Positions 1 to 11,400 of a DNA stretch of 64,000 nt are shown here, piece after piece (position 1 is the stretch's first letter; each line of letters begins with the position of its first letter). The notes beneath the pieces are model-generated. The model was not told the origin of the DNA. It was given only the letters and a program-made list of their open reading frames with translations, and did not search any database. The position numbers were made by a program, and so were the translations under genes. The stretch lies in NCBI GenBank assembly GCA_963693305.1, contig OY855905.1, positions 35,487,637 to 35,551,636 of the forward strand. Direction: 5' to 3'. This stretch comes from Meandrina meandrites. Lineage: Eukaryota; Cnidaria; Anthozoa; Scleractinia; Meandrinidae.

Positions 1-2581
1 CATGTATCAATCTCAAGTGGTCCTGCTTAAAATTCTTAAAATTCTCATCGTAGGCTTCTGCCTGCATGATCGATCAGGCATTGATTTGCCTTTGCTGGCT
101 TCAGAATATAGAGTATCAAGATAAGCGCGCCGAATGAACAGCATTAGCAGTAGAATCAATGTTACATTCGATAGACCCTCCATATTCTCGAGGACTCTCG
201 AAGTCGAGTATTGCCAAAGTTATCTCATCTCCATATAGCCAATCAGAAGCCAGGGAACAAGGTCAATTGCAAATTTGGACTTTGTCCGTCCTGGTGTATT
301 TCCGCAGTGGTCGCATCTTTCATTTTTCGTGCAGTTTAATTTCTGAAAACTTTAGGTACCTGTATACTGTCCAATCAAAAAAATTAAAGCATTCCAAAGA
401 AGGTCCAATTGTTCAAGGAATGGATAACGCTATGTACCGGATAAATCATGATCACAATCCAGTGGATAGCACAGTTAGCTTTATCTGGCTAGGCGCGCTA
501 CGATAGATGTTCAAAGTAACCACCCTTTGAACAACCTGCCTCTGTCAGTTTATTCCTTTGGTATGATAACAGATAATGTGTATGTTTGTTATCTTGTTTG
601 TCTTGTTCAGTATCAATTATCTCTTTCTGATCGTATGACGTTAGAGCGCGACCCTTTGATCGGCTGTGCATGTGAGTCGCACGACCTCGTTCACGCGACG
701 TTTTGTTATGGAATGTAAGCTGAATCAGAAACAATACGTACACGAGCTACCATGAGGTTATTTTATTTATGGGAGAGGTATATGGACGACCGCACCCGCT
801 GATTACACCTAGGAGTCTGTTCACAGACCAACTCCACTCCCAATTGAACTGCGCGTTCGGAATAAAACTCGACAAAAAAGTTTCGATTTTAAAGAACGGA
901 GGTAAATCCACGTGACCTGTTTTATTAACTTACATTAGCGTTTACACAAACAACAGAGAAAACTAATTGCAGTAAATGTACATGCATGAATATGCGTCTT
1001 AACTGACGTCTAAACTTTTCTGATGATATCAACAAACTCGAAACAAACCCTTACAAATGATGTCTTTTGCATCAGAACGCTATTCGTATTGATATATTCT
1101 GTTTTGTGAAACAATGCAATTCGTTTCAGTTTCGGGTTTTTTATGCTATTCTGTTCACGTCACTTGCCAAATATATGTTGTGACTCGAAAAGATTACGGA
1201 GAGCTTTGATGGACTTAAACATTGTACATTGTACATCGGGTCAGATGGTTTATCAGTGGAAACTGGAGATACGCTTTGCATAGCGCAAGCCGGCTTACAC
1301 ATGCAAACTATAAAATAGCTTTTACCTAATGTTCTATACTTTGATGCAATACTTTTAGCCCATCCTAAAAAACGTTTCGTTTCCCATTGTCTGACTGACC
1401 CCTTGTTTAGAAAAAGAAAAATCACAATAGCTCCTATATTCTCTATCCTCTATATTCTAAATTGTCCCTGATAATTTAATCATTTCATAAAATATATAAG
1501 TTTTGAAACACCTCATGCTCAGTAAAGACACTGCGTAAGGTCTCGCTGTAAAGTTTCAGTCAGGCCGGGGAGGTTCTCAAACTTCGAATTATTCATTTCT
1601 TTTGTCAACCGATTTGTTTGGCTCGACCGACAAACTCGACCGACCGATCCCAACCAACTTCCACGAGAGAGAAAATGTGCACTACTAAAAATCTGTGGTT
1701 TTTAGCGAGTCACAGCACATGGGTGGTGAGCTTGCAATTGAGGTTGTATGGGTGAATTTAATTATCCGCTTTGACTAAATAATAAAAAAAAAACTCTAAT
1801 CATTCTTACTTTGCTCTTTATTTGGAAGCGAGCTTGCCCAGCTTTCTAGATTTTTTCGGCAAATGGGAATTGGGATCAGACTGTGTTTTCACGCATGCGT
1901 ATGAGAATTTTGCCTAAACACTTTCAGTCCCAGTCCCACTCTCGTCCCCAGAGCCAGCTTTTCTTTTGATCAGCACCAAGAACGCGAACTCTGACAAGCC
2001 CGATTTCCATGCATGCGCAGAGTGCTCATTTTCAATCTTCAGCTAAAAATCATAAATTAGTATAAAGACGACCGGAAGTGCGCGAATCGCGGGCATTCTC
2101 AACGAACTTGGCGAGAATCATCCTCACGCGTTTTTTAAATGACATCCCCCCGTTTCGCCAACCACGTAACCAAAAGAAATGAAGGGCTTTGCCAGAACGA
2201 GATTGGGCGAGAGTGCGCGTTCTTGGCGCTGACCGAAAGAAAAGCGGGCTCTCGGGACGAGATTGTGTCAGTCCAGCCTAGAAACCTTTCCGCCCAGCCG
2301 AGTGCCGAAACCTTGACAGAGCACGGGCTTTATGTGAGATCTCAGCTAACCAGGCCAGTCCGCTAACTGGCTGGCTCGCCTCCATATTAAGGACATCACT
2401 AGTACTAGTAGGAGTCAGTGAACGAAGCACTGGTGCGTGAGCATTCAAATGATAGCTGATCCAGCGATAAGCTCCTAAGACGGCTTACAATTTGCACTTG
2501 AAAAAATTCCGCCCGTAAGGTAGCCCTATCTGGCCTCACTGCATTCATTATAAAAGAAGCCTGACTGATATGAATACTCGT
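1..2581. other. No gene recognised
   Basis: Several short ORFs of 60-115 codons occur on both strands, but none has a recognisable domain, convincing splice sites or a conserved copy elsewhere in the window. The stretch ends just 3' of the minus-strand ORF at 2582-4009, so part of it is probably that gene's 3' untranslated region. Confidence 0.5.
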
Positions 2582-4009
2582 CTACAATCGCGGTAGGGAA
2601 ATGTCATTCTCCTGAACTTGTCCCGTCTCGTCTCCTGTTCCAACTGTTGAAATATCCTGGCAGCTTTTGGACCTTTTACTGTGAAAATCAACATCGTTTG
2701 TGACATGTTTACCGAAAGTGTTTCCCTTTTCACTTTCACGACTGGCCGAACTATTTCTTTCTTTATCGTCGTCGCTTTCGACATTTTCTCCTTCTAAAAC
2801 CACAGGCGGACAGTTAGCGCTTAAGCTTCTCTCTCTTCGCGTTAACTGAACGGGAACGCCCTGAAAATTGTCGTCCCTGTTCGTCTTCTTGGCACCAGGT
2901 ACATCAACCACCACTCCGTCAACTACTTTTGGTCTGCAATTCGTGCTGTAACGCCTCTGCTTTGAGCTAGCAGAGCCAACAGACCGATCAGTGTTTACTG
3001 TGCTTGTTTTGCTTGGTTCCTTTTTGCAAACTTCAAGTACTCTTCCTTTTGAAATAGTTGGTGCACTGTTGGTGCTGTAGCTGCGCTGTCTTCGCTCTCT
3101 TCGCGTTGATGCAAACTCGCCACTTTGACTACTGGTCATGTTTTCTCCTTCCTTCTTTATCTTAACTTCAGTCAACGCAGTTGCACTGTTTTTATTCCCA
3201 ATGTTTCTTCGTCTTCTTCTCGTTCCTGCCCAAGCCCAGGTCGGTTTTTGCCTTATCTCAAGATTTAAAAGGTCCTGACTGCATCCGCGATTTGACCCTG
3301 AATTCTCGGAATCAAATCTGCTAGTAGATGTGACTGTGTGATCTCTCTTAAGACCAGTAACTCCTTCAATTTTATCAATTCCTTCCCAAGCGAATATTGG
3401 AGGGTATGTTCCAGTGCTGACGCTTCTCTGGCGTGGCTTCGGGTTAGTTGTAACGAAGCCAATATCTGGCCAGGCTTCCGAAGGCAGTAGTCCATTCGCT
3501 CCTGCCGAAGGCGAGTTATTGATTCTGGCATTTGGACCCCCTGACAGCTTGCGGAAGACAGTGGAAAGTTGTTCCTTTCGAGGAGGCGTGCAGCTACTTT
3601 TGCTTCTTGATCTTCCATCATTTACCAGTGGAAGCTGTGTTGAAGGTGCTCCCCTGTAACGGTCACCTGTTGACAGTGAGCGGTATCTTTGCTGTGCTCC
3701 CGGCGTCTCACCGGATAAACCATGGTCAAGTTGATGGGGTTCCTTACAGGAAAACTGCTGAAGTAGTTTTTTCCTTTCAACGCTAACGGTAGGATCTCCT
3801 TTCACCTCTCGTATTTGAGTCAACTGTTTTCTCAACTCTTGTTGTTCCTGTGATATTAATGTTTTGGCCTGCTGTATTTCCGCGTTCAGGCCATCAAGCC
3901 GAGTACTAAGGCGCTGTGACTCCATCTTGTTCAGACGACGAATCATGAAAACTCGATTTGATACAACTGAGGGACTGTCTTCTCTCGGGGGAGACCAACC
4001 GGATGTCAT
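2582..4009 (-). CDS. Basic serine-rich coiled-coil protein, repeated RxRSxS motifs, unknown function
   Basis: An uninterrupted 475-codon reading frame. The ATG at 4009 (MTSGWSPP...) is preferred because the longer frame opens with a TTG two codons upstream. Residues about 23-70 form a charged coiled coil (RRLNKMESQRL through QEQQELRKQL). The rest is polar, basic and low in hydrophobics, with an RRRRR run near 264-268 that could be a nuclear signal. A motif of the form R-x-R-S-x-S-T/A recurs near residues 108 (RYRSLSTG), 193 (RQRSVSTG), 307 (RQRSYSTN), 350 (KQRRYSTN) and 392 (RERSLSAN), often followed by P two or three residues later. This resembles sites for basophilic kinases and 14-3-3 proteins. 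The short coiled coil faintly recalls vertebrate CCDC190, but that is from memory and not verified. No signal peptide or membrane span is seen. A 5' intron upstream of the ATG is possible. The gene lies divergent from PATL1. Confidence 0.7.
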   Translation of the reverse strand: MTSGWSPPREDSPSVVSNRVFMIRRLNKMESQRLSTRLDGLNAEIQQAKTLISQEQQELRKQLTQIREVKGDPTVSVERKKLLQQFSCKEPHQLDHGLSGETPGAQQRYRSLSTGDRYRGAPSTQLPLVNDGRSRSKSSCTPPRKEQLSTVFRKLSGGPNARINNSPSAGANGLLPSEAWPDIGFVTTNPKPRQRSVSTGTYPPIFAWEGIDKIEGVTGLKRDHTVTSTSRFDSENSGSNRGCSQDLLNLEIRQKPTWAWAGTRRRRRNIGNKNSATALTEVKIKKEGENMTSSQSGEFASTRRERRQRSYSTNSAPTISKGRVLEVCKKEPSKTSTVNTDRSVGSASSKQRRYSTNCRPKVVDGVVVDVPGAKKTNRDDNFQGVPVQLTRRERSLSANCPPVVLEGENVESDDDKERNSSASRESEKGNTFGKHVTNDVDFHSKRSKSCQDISTVGTGDETGQVQENDISLPRL

Positions 4010-4809
4010 CTTCAAGTGTTCCTGCCTGTGTTAAAGTTCTCGTGTTGTCAACTTGTGTCAGCCTCTTGTCTTGAGCGTGTTTTGATTTCTCCGTTTCCGA
4101 CGCATCAATTTGCTCGAAGCTATACTGTACAATTTTTTGTGTCGTCGTTTCAGTGTCGTCAAAACAAGTCGTGCAAAAAGTCGTGCAATTAATTAAGGGC
4201 ACAAATTTAATCCAAACCGCAAACAAACCGACGTTGTTGTGACTAATGCCTCTCAACAGAAAACAAAATTACCTGCAAATTAAGAAAAAATGGCGCCGAC
4301 AAAAAAGGTGTCAAACGTAGTTAACTCTAGGAGTATTTTGTGGTTCCAGGCTTGCGTACAGGCCTGAAGCAGATGGAGGCTAAGTTGCTTATGGCAGGAC
4401 ATGTCAGAAGTTGGCCTCTCTTGAGTGCAGTTTGAACGAGTGAAGTGGCACCCCCGTATAAACAGGAGAGACCTCTTGATCTAAATTAATTTGCCGTCAC
4501 CTTTATTACTTAACAAAGAAGTGGTAAAAATTTACATACTTTTGAACGAGTAGATATGTGATCAAATGCAGTGATAACGTTTATACCTTTGTACATGTTC
4601 GTTGATTTGCACTTGTATTTCAGAGAGAGAACTAATTGTATTTACAGAACCTCTGACAGTGTTTGGAGGCGTACTAAATCATAATCCCAGCGAACAATCC
4701 CAACAGAGTGTTAAGCAGATTTTCTGAATACGTAAGTTAATTTAGTGATGTCAGTTATCTGCGCAGTAAACTTGTTTAAATTCCTGTGTAGTCATTAATC
4801 AAATAGCAC
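4010..4809. promoter_or_regulatory. 5' flank of the coiled-coil gene
   Basis: Non-coding stretch between two divergent genes. A YY1-like core (AAATGGCGCC) lies near 4288-4297, upstream of the minus-strand ORF. No TATA box or gene is evident. Promoter assignment is inferred from position only. Confidence 0.3.
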
Positions 4810-5301
4810 CAGAAACTCATAAGGAGTTGAAACGTATAACGTGGGTTCACAGCGTTCGAACATTCAGTTTGCCAAGTACCATATTTGGAAACACAAGGAG
4901 CTTGTACGCGAATGATTTACACACGTAACGACACACGCAAGAAAATTTTCGCTTTTGCGGTAAGTCACTTGAATTCCGACCTAAACGCCGTGAATTACTC
5001 ACAGAAACTAAATAAATTCATCAAGAGTATCCAAGTGAAGTCCTCTGGACCATTAAATGACGATGAAACAGAGGAATTTAACCAAATTTAACTCTATTTA
5101 ACCAAAGTTGTTTAAAACAAGATTGCGCCATTTAGCGCGAGCTAGCGCGCGCTGTGAATTTAATCCAAATATTGCAATTTTGATTGGTTGATTTTTTCCT
5201 CGTGGTTTTCCAAATATGGTACTTAATGGAAACGAATGTTCAAACGCTTTGTACAATGCGAATCATAGGGAGTTACACGTTTCAACCCTTATGGGTTTCT
5301 G
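4810..5301. mobile_element. 492-bp TIR element (hAT-like MITE) upstream of PATL1
   Basis: The left end reads CAGAAACTCATAAGGAGTTG and the right end is its imperfect reverse complement (CAACCCTTATGGGTTTCTG). Inverted similarity continues about 80-90 bp inward on both sides, through the paired words ACCATATTTGG and CCAAATATGGT. It is flanked by a 7-bp direct repeat ATAGCAC (4803-4809 and 5302-5308), extendable to 8 bp with one mismatch. The TSD length and CAG ends suggest hAT, but no transposase is present. The 68-codon ORF inside it has no recognised domain. Its right edge lies 118 bp before the PATL1 start codon. Confidence 0.75.
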
Positions 5302-5410
5302 ATAGCACTTTGTTGAAGCGTGCGCGCCCAAGTGAAGTTGAAAAATGCAGAGGAGGACTGGGAACCAGATATATTTTTCACAGGACATGCGCAGTGGTTG
5401 TGCGTTCAAC

Positions 5411-5432
5411 ATGTCAACATGGCGGACTCTTT
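5411..5432 (+). promoter_or_regulatory. PATL1 start-codon context with YY1-like motif
   Basis: The ATG chosen at 5419 sits in CAACATGGCGGAC. This is both a good initiation context (A at -3, G at +4) and a YY1-type ATGGCGG core, common where metazoan promoters abut the start codon. An ATG at 5411 is out of frame with exon 2, which supports 5419. The YY1 role is inferred. Confidence 0.45.
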
Positions 5433-8400
5433 CTTTGGTTTCAATCCAGAGATTCCGGTACGTTTTCAATAACTTATTTCTCGGACAAAATAGTTTCTAA
5501 TCGAGAGTATCTGGTATTCCAGAAGCAACATTCTGCTAAGCTATTAATTTATTTCTCTCGTATTGTAGGCATTTGAGGACGAAGACTTGTCCGAATTGGA
5601 CCCGTCGCTGACGAATCTCGACGAAGGACACTATGATCAGCTAAATGACGATACATTTGGTGCAGGTGCCTTAGGTAGGTTGACATTTAAAGTACTTTGA
5701 CGTAAAATTTAAGTTGAATTTGCAAAAGACGCGCTTGCATTTGAGTAACCGACAGAACCACGTGGCAAATTCAGTTGAAATTTGGTTGACTGACACTTTT
5801 GTACGTTAAACTATTTAGACAAAACTGGCGGTATGGATGTTTCTTTTCGTTGGTTTAATTTGCCTTTTAATTCTGTTTGTTACTGTAAGTTCCTTTCTAT
5901 CACGTCATGCAGTGTGAGAAAATTTCAAGTGAACAATATTTAAGCTTATTCATGCAATTCTTAGTACAGCATTGTGAACAGGAAGTAAGCAAAATTGGCC
6001 AGGTATAAATATTAAAGAGGCCAATTGCAAACAGCAATGAAATTGTTTAAGTGATAGCAAAGAAGTGAGATAGTAGACCTGTTGGGACAATAAACATTAA
6101 AGCCCCAGTCATGTTTAACTCAAGATAATGCTGCATAGTGTTGAGTTCTTGTGCTCAATGCAACGCATTGTACTGAGAATAATTTATTATTTAGCTCAAA
6201 TTCCTAGTTATATGTACCATCATCACTGATTAGACTTAAGGTGATTCCATTGAAAAAGAAGGAGTATTTAAAAATTTCTAAGACTTGGTCCAGTTCATAA
6301 CTATGTTATGAGCGTTACAAAAATGCAATAAAAAATGGGGGTCACCGTGCTTGTTTTTGTGCAATCTGGATGGCTGTTATAGTAAACATATGACCCACGA
6401 GGTTCATACTAGGAACCCTCATAATCCAAAAAGGGAACTACCATTTCTAGAAAAATCATTTCTAGCATTAAAATATCGAAGCAGTTCAACGAAATAGACT
6501 TTAATCTTACATAATAAACTATTTTAATTAAACTGAAATTAAGATTGTGAAAGAAATTAAGGATTTTGCTGCGTGCGTGCGTAAGCAGCACTAGCTCAAA
6601 ACGTACTTTTTAAAGCATTCAAATAAAAATATCTCAAAGTAGAGTATTTAACTTTTCTTTAAATTGCGATATATTGCAGTCAACCGGATGTATTTTAAAT
6701 TTATGCATTAAATCAAAGGGGTCTATGAGCCACTCGTGAATGCGTTAGCTATATTTGAATCGTTCCTTTGAACAGCATAGTATCGATGGGAAATAAAAAA
6801 TTCAGGCCTTCTGACAGGGTGTGGCAGTGTGGGACCGCACAATTCGGTCAATCCCGCACAATTCCTGAAAATCTGCGAAATCCTGCACAATATTGAAAGA
6901 TTTGCTTAAAAAACTAATTAAATCAGTATTCCTATCGATTGCCGAGACTTCAAGAAGTTTTATAGGCTATGTTTAGGCTATTTATCTTCCAAAACAATGG
7001 AGAAGTCCGCCGCTTTCCGCGACTGAAAAGCTCGAGTGGATATAAACATTGAAGTACATGTATTTGTTACTGAACGGTACCCTGTGCGTGACATTGTGGA
7101 AAAAGGCGGTGTTTATATTTTCCCAACTATTTTAATTTTGCTCGTTCGGTCTCTGAACAAAACCACAAACGATCCTTAAAATAGATAACAAATGATGTGT
7201 AACTCGGACATTTCACGCTCGTCTTGGCTGTTACAACAGTTGTCGGCGCGATAGCTTTTGAAGACAACGCCGTGTCGCCGTTTAAAATGCAAGTTTCCTT
7301 CAAAAAATTCATGCCGCCTTTTTCCCCAACGCGTTCGCTTCCTCGTTCAGTTTAAATATGTACACCGGACAGCAAAGACGAAAGGCCGAAGCAATGTATC
7401 ACCGCGCCGAAATGGCTGTCAATTTGTCATAACTTTTAAAATATTTTCGCAAAGGCGAACGCACTGATCAAATTAGCGAATTGACAAACAAAAGCGCTGC
7501 AACTTCGGGCAAGAGAAAATCATTAATATCTGATCAAGAAACAGAGTTTATTTTTTTGTTTGATCCAAGTGAAGGACGTTTTAATTCAGGAATACAAGTT
7601 CTACTCTCTTATCTGTCTTATATCTACTGTAAGTTTTTGCTAAAAATAAAGTGTTATCAAATTTCATTTAGCAAGCAAAGAAATTTGCATACTGATCTCG
7701 GCTCGTTGTTGTGGTTTTTGCAGCAATTTAAGACATTTTTGTGTGAAGAAAATGTAAATCTTTACAGGAAATTATATTCACTTTGACTATCGAAGAAAGT
7801 AGAACTTGTTCATATCGGAAACCTTTTATTTCGAGGTGGAATTACGGTTTGTTAAACTTCATCGATCGTGTCACGCAATGTGAATCTGTTGATACAATTA
7901 ACTTTGGCCAAAATAGTCGCAAAATGGCGAATGTTGGTTAGAAGGCCTGAAATATTCATTATAGGGATAGCGAGACAACTTAGGAAACAGTGATATTGGA
8001 GAGAGGTACCTTTGTAAAGCTGCATTTTTATTCACAGCCGAGGGAAAAGACATTTAGAAAGCGCCCGTGAGCATACCTAATTTGCATAATGTTAACAACA
8101 CATCGATGGAAGGATGGAAGGCTAAACTTCCCCACTATACTCGTTCATTGCACAAGCGCATTCACGAGTAAAATGGGGGTCACCGTGCTCGTGTAGAAGA
8201 AATGACCATTTATTTCTCTTCTGAGCTTAACCTAAAAGAAAAGCCATATTGTTGTGTGTGCGCAAGCGCTCGTGCATGCACTAAATGGCGCAAAAACTCA
8301 TGCGCAGCAAGGATGCGCAATGCAATTCAGTGGAATCACCTTAAGTCAAATGACTGGCTGTTATTTGTAGCTTGCCAAACTTCACATGACTCCAGTTGTT

Positions 8401-11400
8401 ATAGTTTTTAATACTAAATTTAATTTGAGAATGCTTTCAGTGACTGTGTAGTTTTATCTTTATTTACAGAGGATGATTGGGAACTTGCTCATAGAAAACT
8501 AGCAGGCATACATGATGAAGCTCCATCAAGAACACAATATGATGATTGGCTCAAGAAAAAGGGGCTTGACTTAGAACACGAGGATTCTAAATCAAAGCCA
8601 TCAAGGACTGAGGAAACTACCAATGATGATGATTCCGAGAATGAGCTAGATCGAGAAGAGGTACAGTATTTATGCAATATTGTTGGAGAAGCTGTAAAAT
8701 ATTGTTTGAACTATTTTGATGAGCACTATACCTATCCCTTGAATCTTCAGAGTCAATTAAGCAAGGAAACAATATTGTGAAAAGAAATGTTTCCATTTTT
8801 ATCCAAACTAGTAACTGATGTTTCAAAATGCAAAAATGTTCAGTGAAGTACAGTTGTACATGTATTCTTCAGAAACATTTTCTTGTTTCCAACAGAATAG
8901 AATCCATAGTTATTTGGTGGCCTATGTGAGCAGCTGTGTAGCTGCTATTGTTTTTTGGACCTCTAATATCGCTCATGTTGTTTATTTGACTAGTGTTACC
9001 TTAGCCAGTAACTACATGTAAGCAAGAATTTGTGTATATAGGACACATATTAAGATACAAAGATGTGCTTCCTAAACATGTTTCCTGGGTATTTAAAGAG
9101 GGAAAAAATATGTTTTTTGACTAGCCAGACATACAGTTCCTTTGTATTTACAGCATTTGCCGTATGTAACCTCTTCTTGCAGGAAATTCTTGAACAGAAC
9201 TTGACCAAACTTGTTGATGATGATGAAGGTGATTCTATACCCATCCCTAGAGTATCATCCAAGTACAAGGTATTTAAACTCGGCAATTTTTTTTTCAATT
9301 AATTATCAAATGTGACATAATGCACATTATTCACTGGAGCTACAAGTATTTTCATTTTTCTTTTCACATCACATTGTGTACCGTATTTTCTCAATTAAAC
9401 GCCGGACCCCGATTAAACGCCGGCCTCATATAAATGCCGGGTAAAAACGGTTGTTTTTAAAATAAACGCCGCGGGCGTTTAATTGAGGCCCCGGCGTTTA
9501 TTTGAGTTCGAACCAACAAGTTACTTTTCTCATATTAAATAGTACTACTATGACATACTAGTACGCTATGGTATTTTGATAATCTTAAAAACGTTTATGC
9601 GGAACTTAAAACTTTGTACCCATACTTGCTCCTATTTTTTAATACTCTTTGCGTTTTCTCTGCCGCATATCCTGATTTGCAACATTCATGTGCTGTATAT
9701 AACGCTGTTATTTTTGGTAATAATCATCCTCAGACTCAGGGACCGTTTGCCTGGGCGGTACCAAGGGAAAACTCGGTTCCGCATTGACAAACTGCCCTTG
9801 GTCTGGCAGGATGGGTGATAATAAATCAATCTGAAAAAAAATTCCGAAAATTGCACTTCATAATAAACGCCGGGCCCCAATTTAACACCGGCTTCAAATA
9901 AACGCCGGGTCCACAACGCCAATTTTGCAATAAATGCCGGGGGCGTTTAATTGAGAAAATATGGTATACATATATCTAGTATTCATTATAAAATTATTTA
10001 TAACAGTTGTCCAGGTTACATGTAGTATGAAGGTCACTAGTACAACTTGTATACATGTACAAAGACAGGGCACAAAAAAAAAAAAACTTAATGAATTCCA
10101 GCTTGCCCACCAGACAAGTAATTCTCAAATTTTGCTTGCATTGCATGTTTGTCATACTTTTTACAATTAAGTTGGCAAATGCCTTTCCTGCGAACTTGCC
10201 TATCAGACATGTGAACATGGCAAGTTACTTGCCTGCAAGGAAAAACTGCTTGTCCCGGACAACTGGACCACACTTGTTTCAAGCCCCGGGGTGGTACATG
10301 TATGTTAAGCTTCTCATCATACATTAGAGCTTGCTTTGCCAAACATTAATGTACAGATGTAATTCAAAGGAAAGTTGCATACTTGTTCATTTTGTAATAC
10401 TTGTGCATGCTTGACTTTTCTTTTTGCTCAGGACATCAAGCACCCGTCAGGTATAAACCCAGCATGGGATGGCACATCACCTCTCTCCAGTCCAACTTCA
10501 TCAACATCATTACATGATCTGGTGAGTGCTGGTACATGAACTGCACAAACATTCACTCTATATCACAGAACACTACACAAAACACTAAAAATAAAGGATT
10601 CACCTACATGTGTGTACCTGTATGAAAAGAGAAAAATTAGGGGAGGGGAGGTACATGTACAGTGTATATTGCTCTCTCAACACAAGGTCAGCCACCTTCC
10701 CTGTATATCAAATCCTATTGAAAGCCCTGTGTGCAATTTTTTTTAAGATTTCGCCATCCTCGAGTATATGGGGATCACCTTCTAAACTTGACAAAGAAAA
10801 CACCAACAAAGGACAAGTCAATACTCAGCCGTCACCACTGTCAGAGCTGCTGAAGGTAGAGGGAGAAAGGAAACGCACACAAAGGAGACCATTCTCACCA
10901 GCCTTTGAGGTGAATGCAATTGTCATTATTTTTTTATAAGTAAAACAATAATTATGTTATTAGCAGCTGCCATCATGCAAGAAATGGGGTGGTCAAACTC
11001 ATTTTTGTTCACGTGAAGTGCAGGTGGGGTTGCCAGAACAGTCAAACAAAATGAGGCTGTTTCCAATTAATATGGTCAGCAATTTTGAATTATATTGTTC
11101 CTCAGCAGCAATCTCATAACTTACAATGATGTTTCACAAGAAGTCATATTTAGAACTTAGTCATCTTTGGACTGATAATGTTATGTTTTCACATAAGGCT
11201 GTATGGATCTTTTGAGAATGATGGTAAAGAGTACATTCTGCGTTGGGCCAAGGTGTCCCATCTTCCTGGAGCTTATCCCTGCAGTTTCTGTTGCATTAAG
11301 CCATTCAGAGTAATTCTGCTTGCCTGAATGGGATGCTTGTCCATCTCAAGGTACCCATTTATACACTTGGGTGGAGAGGGCACTGCAAGAATAAAAAGAA

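Noticed and set aside
159..506. 115-codon plus-strand ORF
   Set aside because: No domain or compositional support; length is compatible with chance in this sequence.
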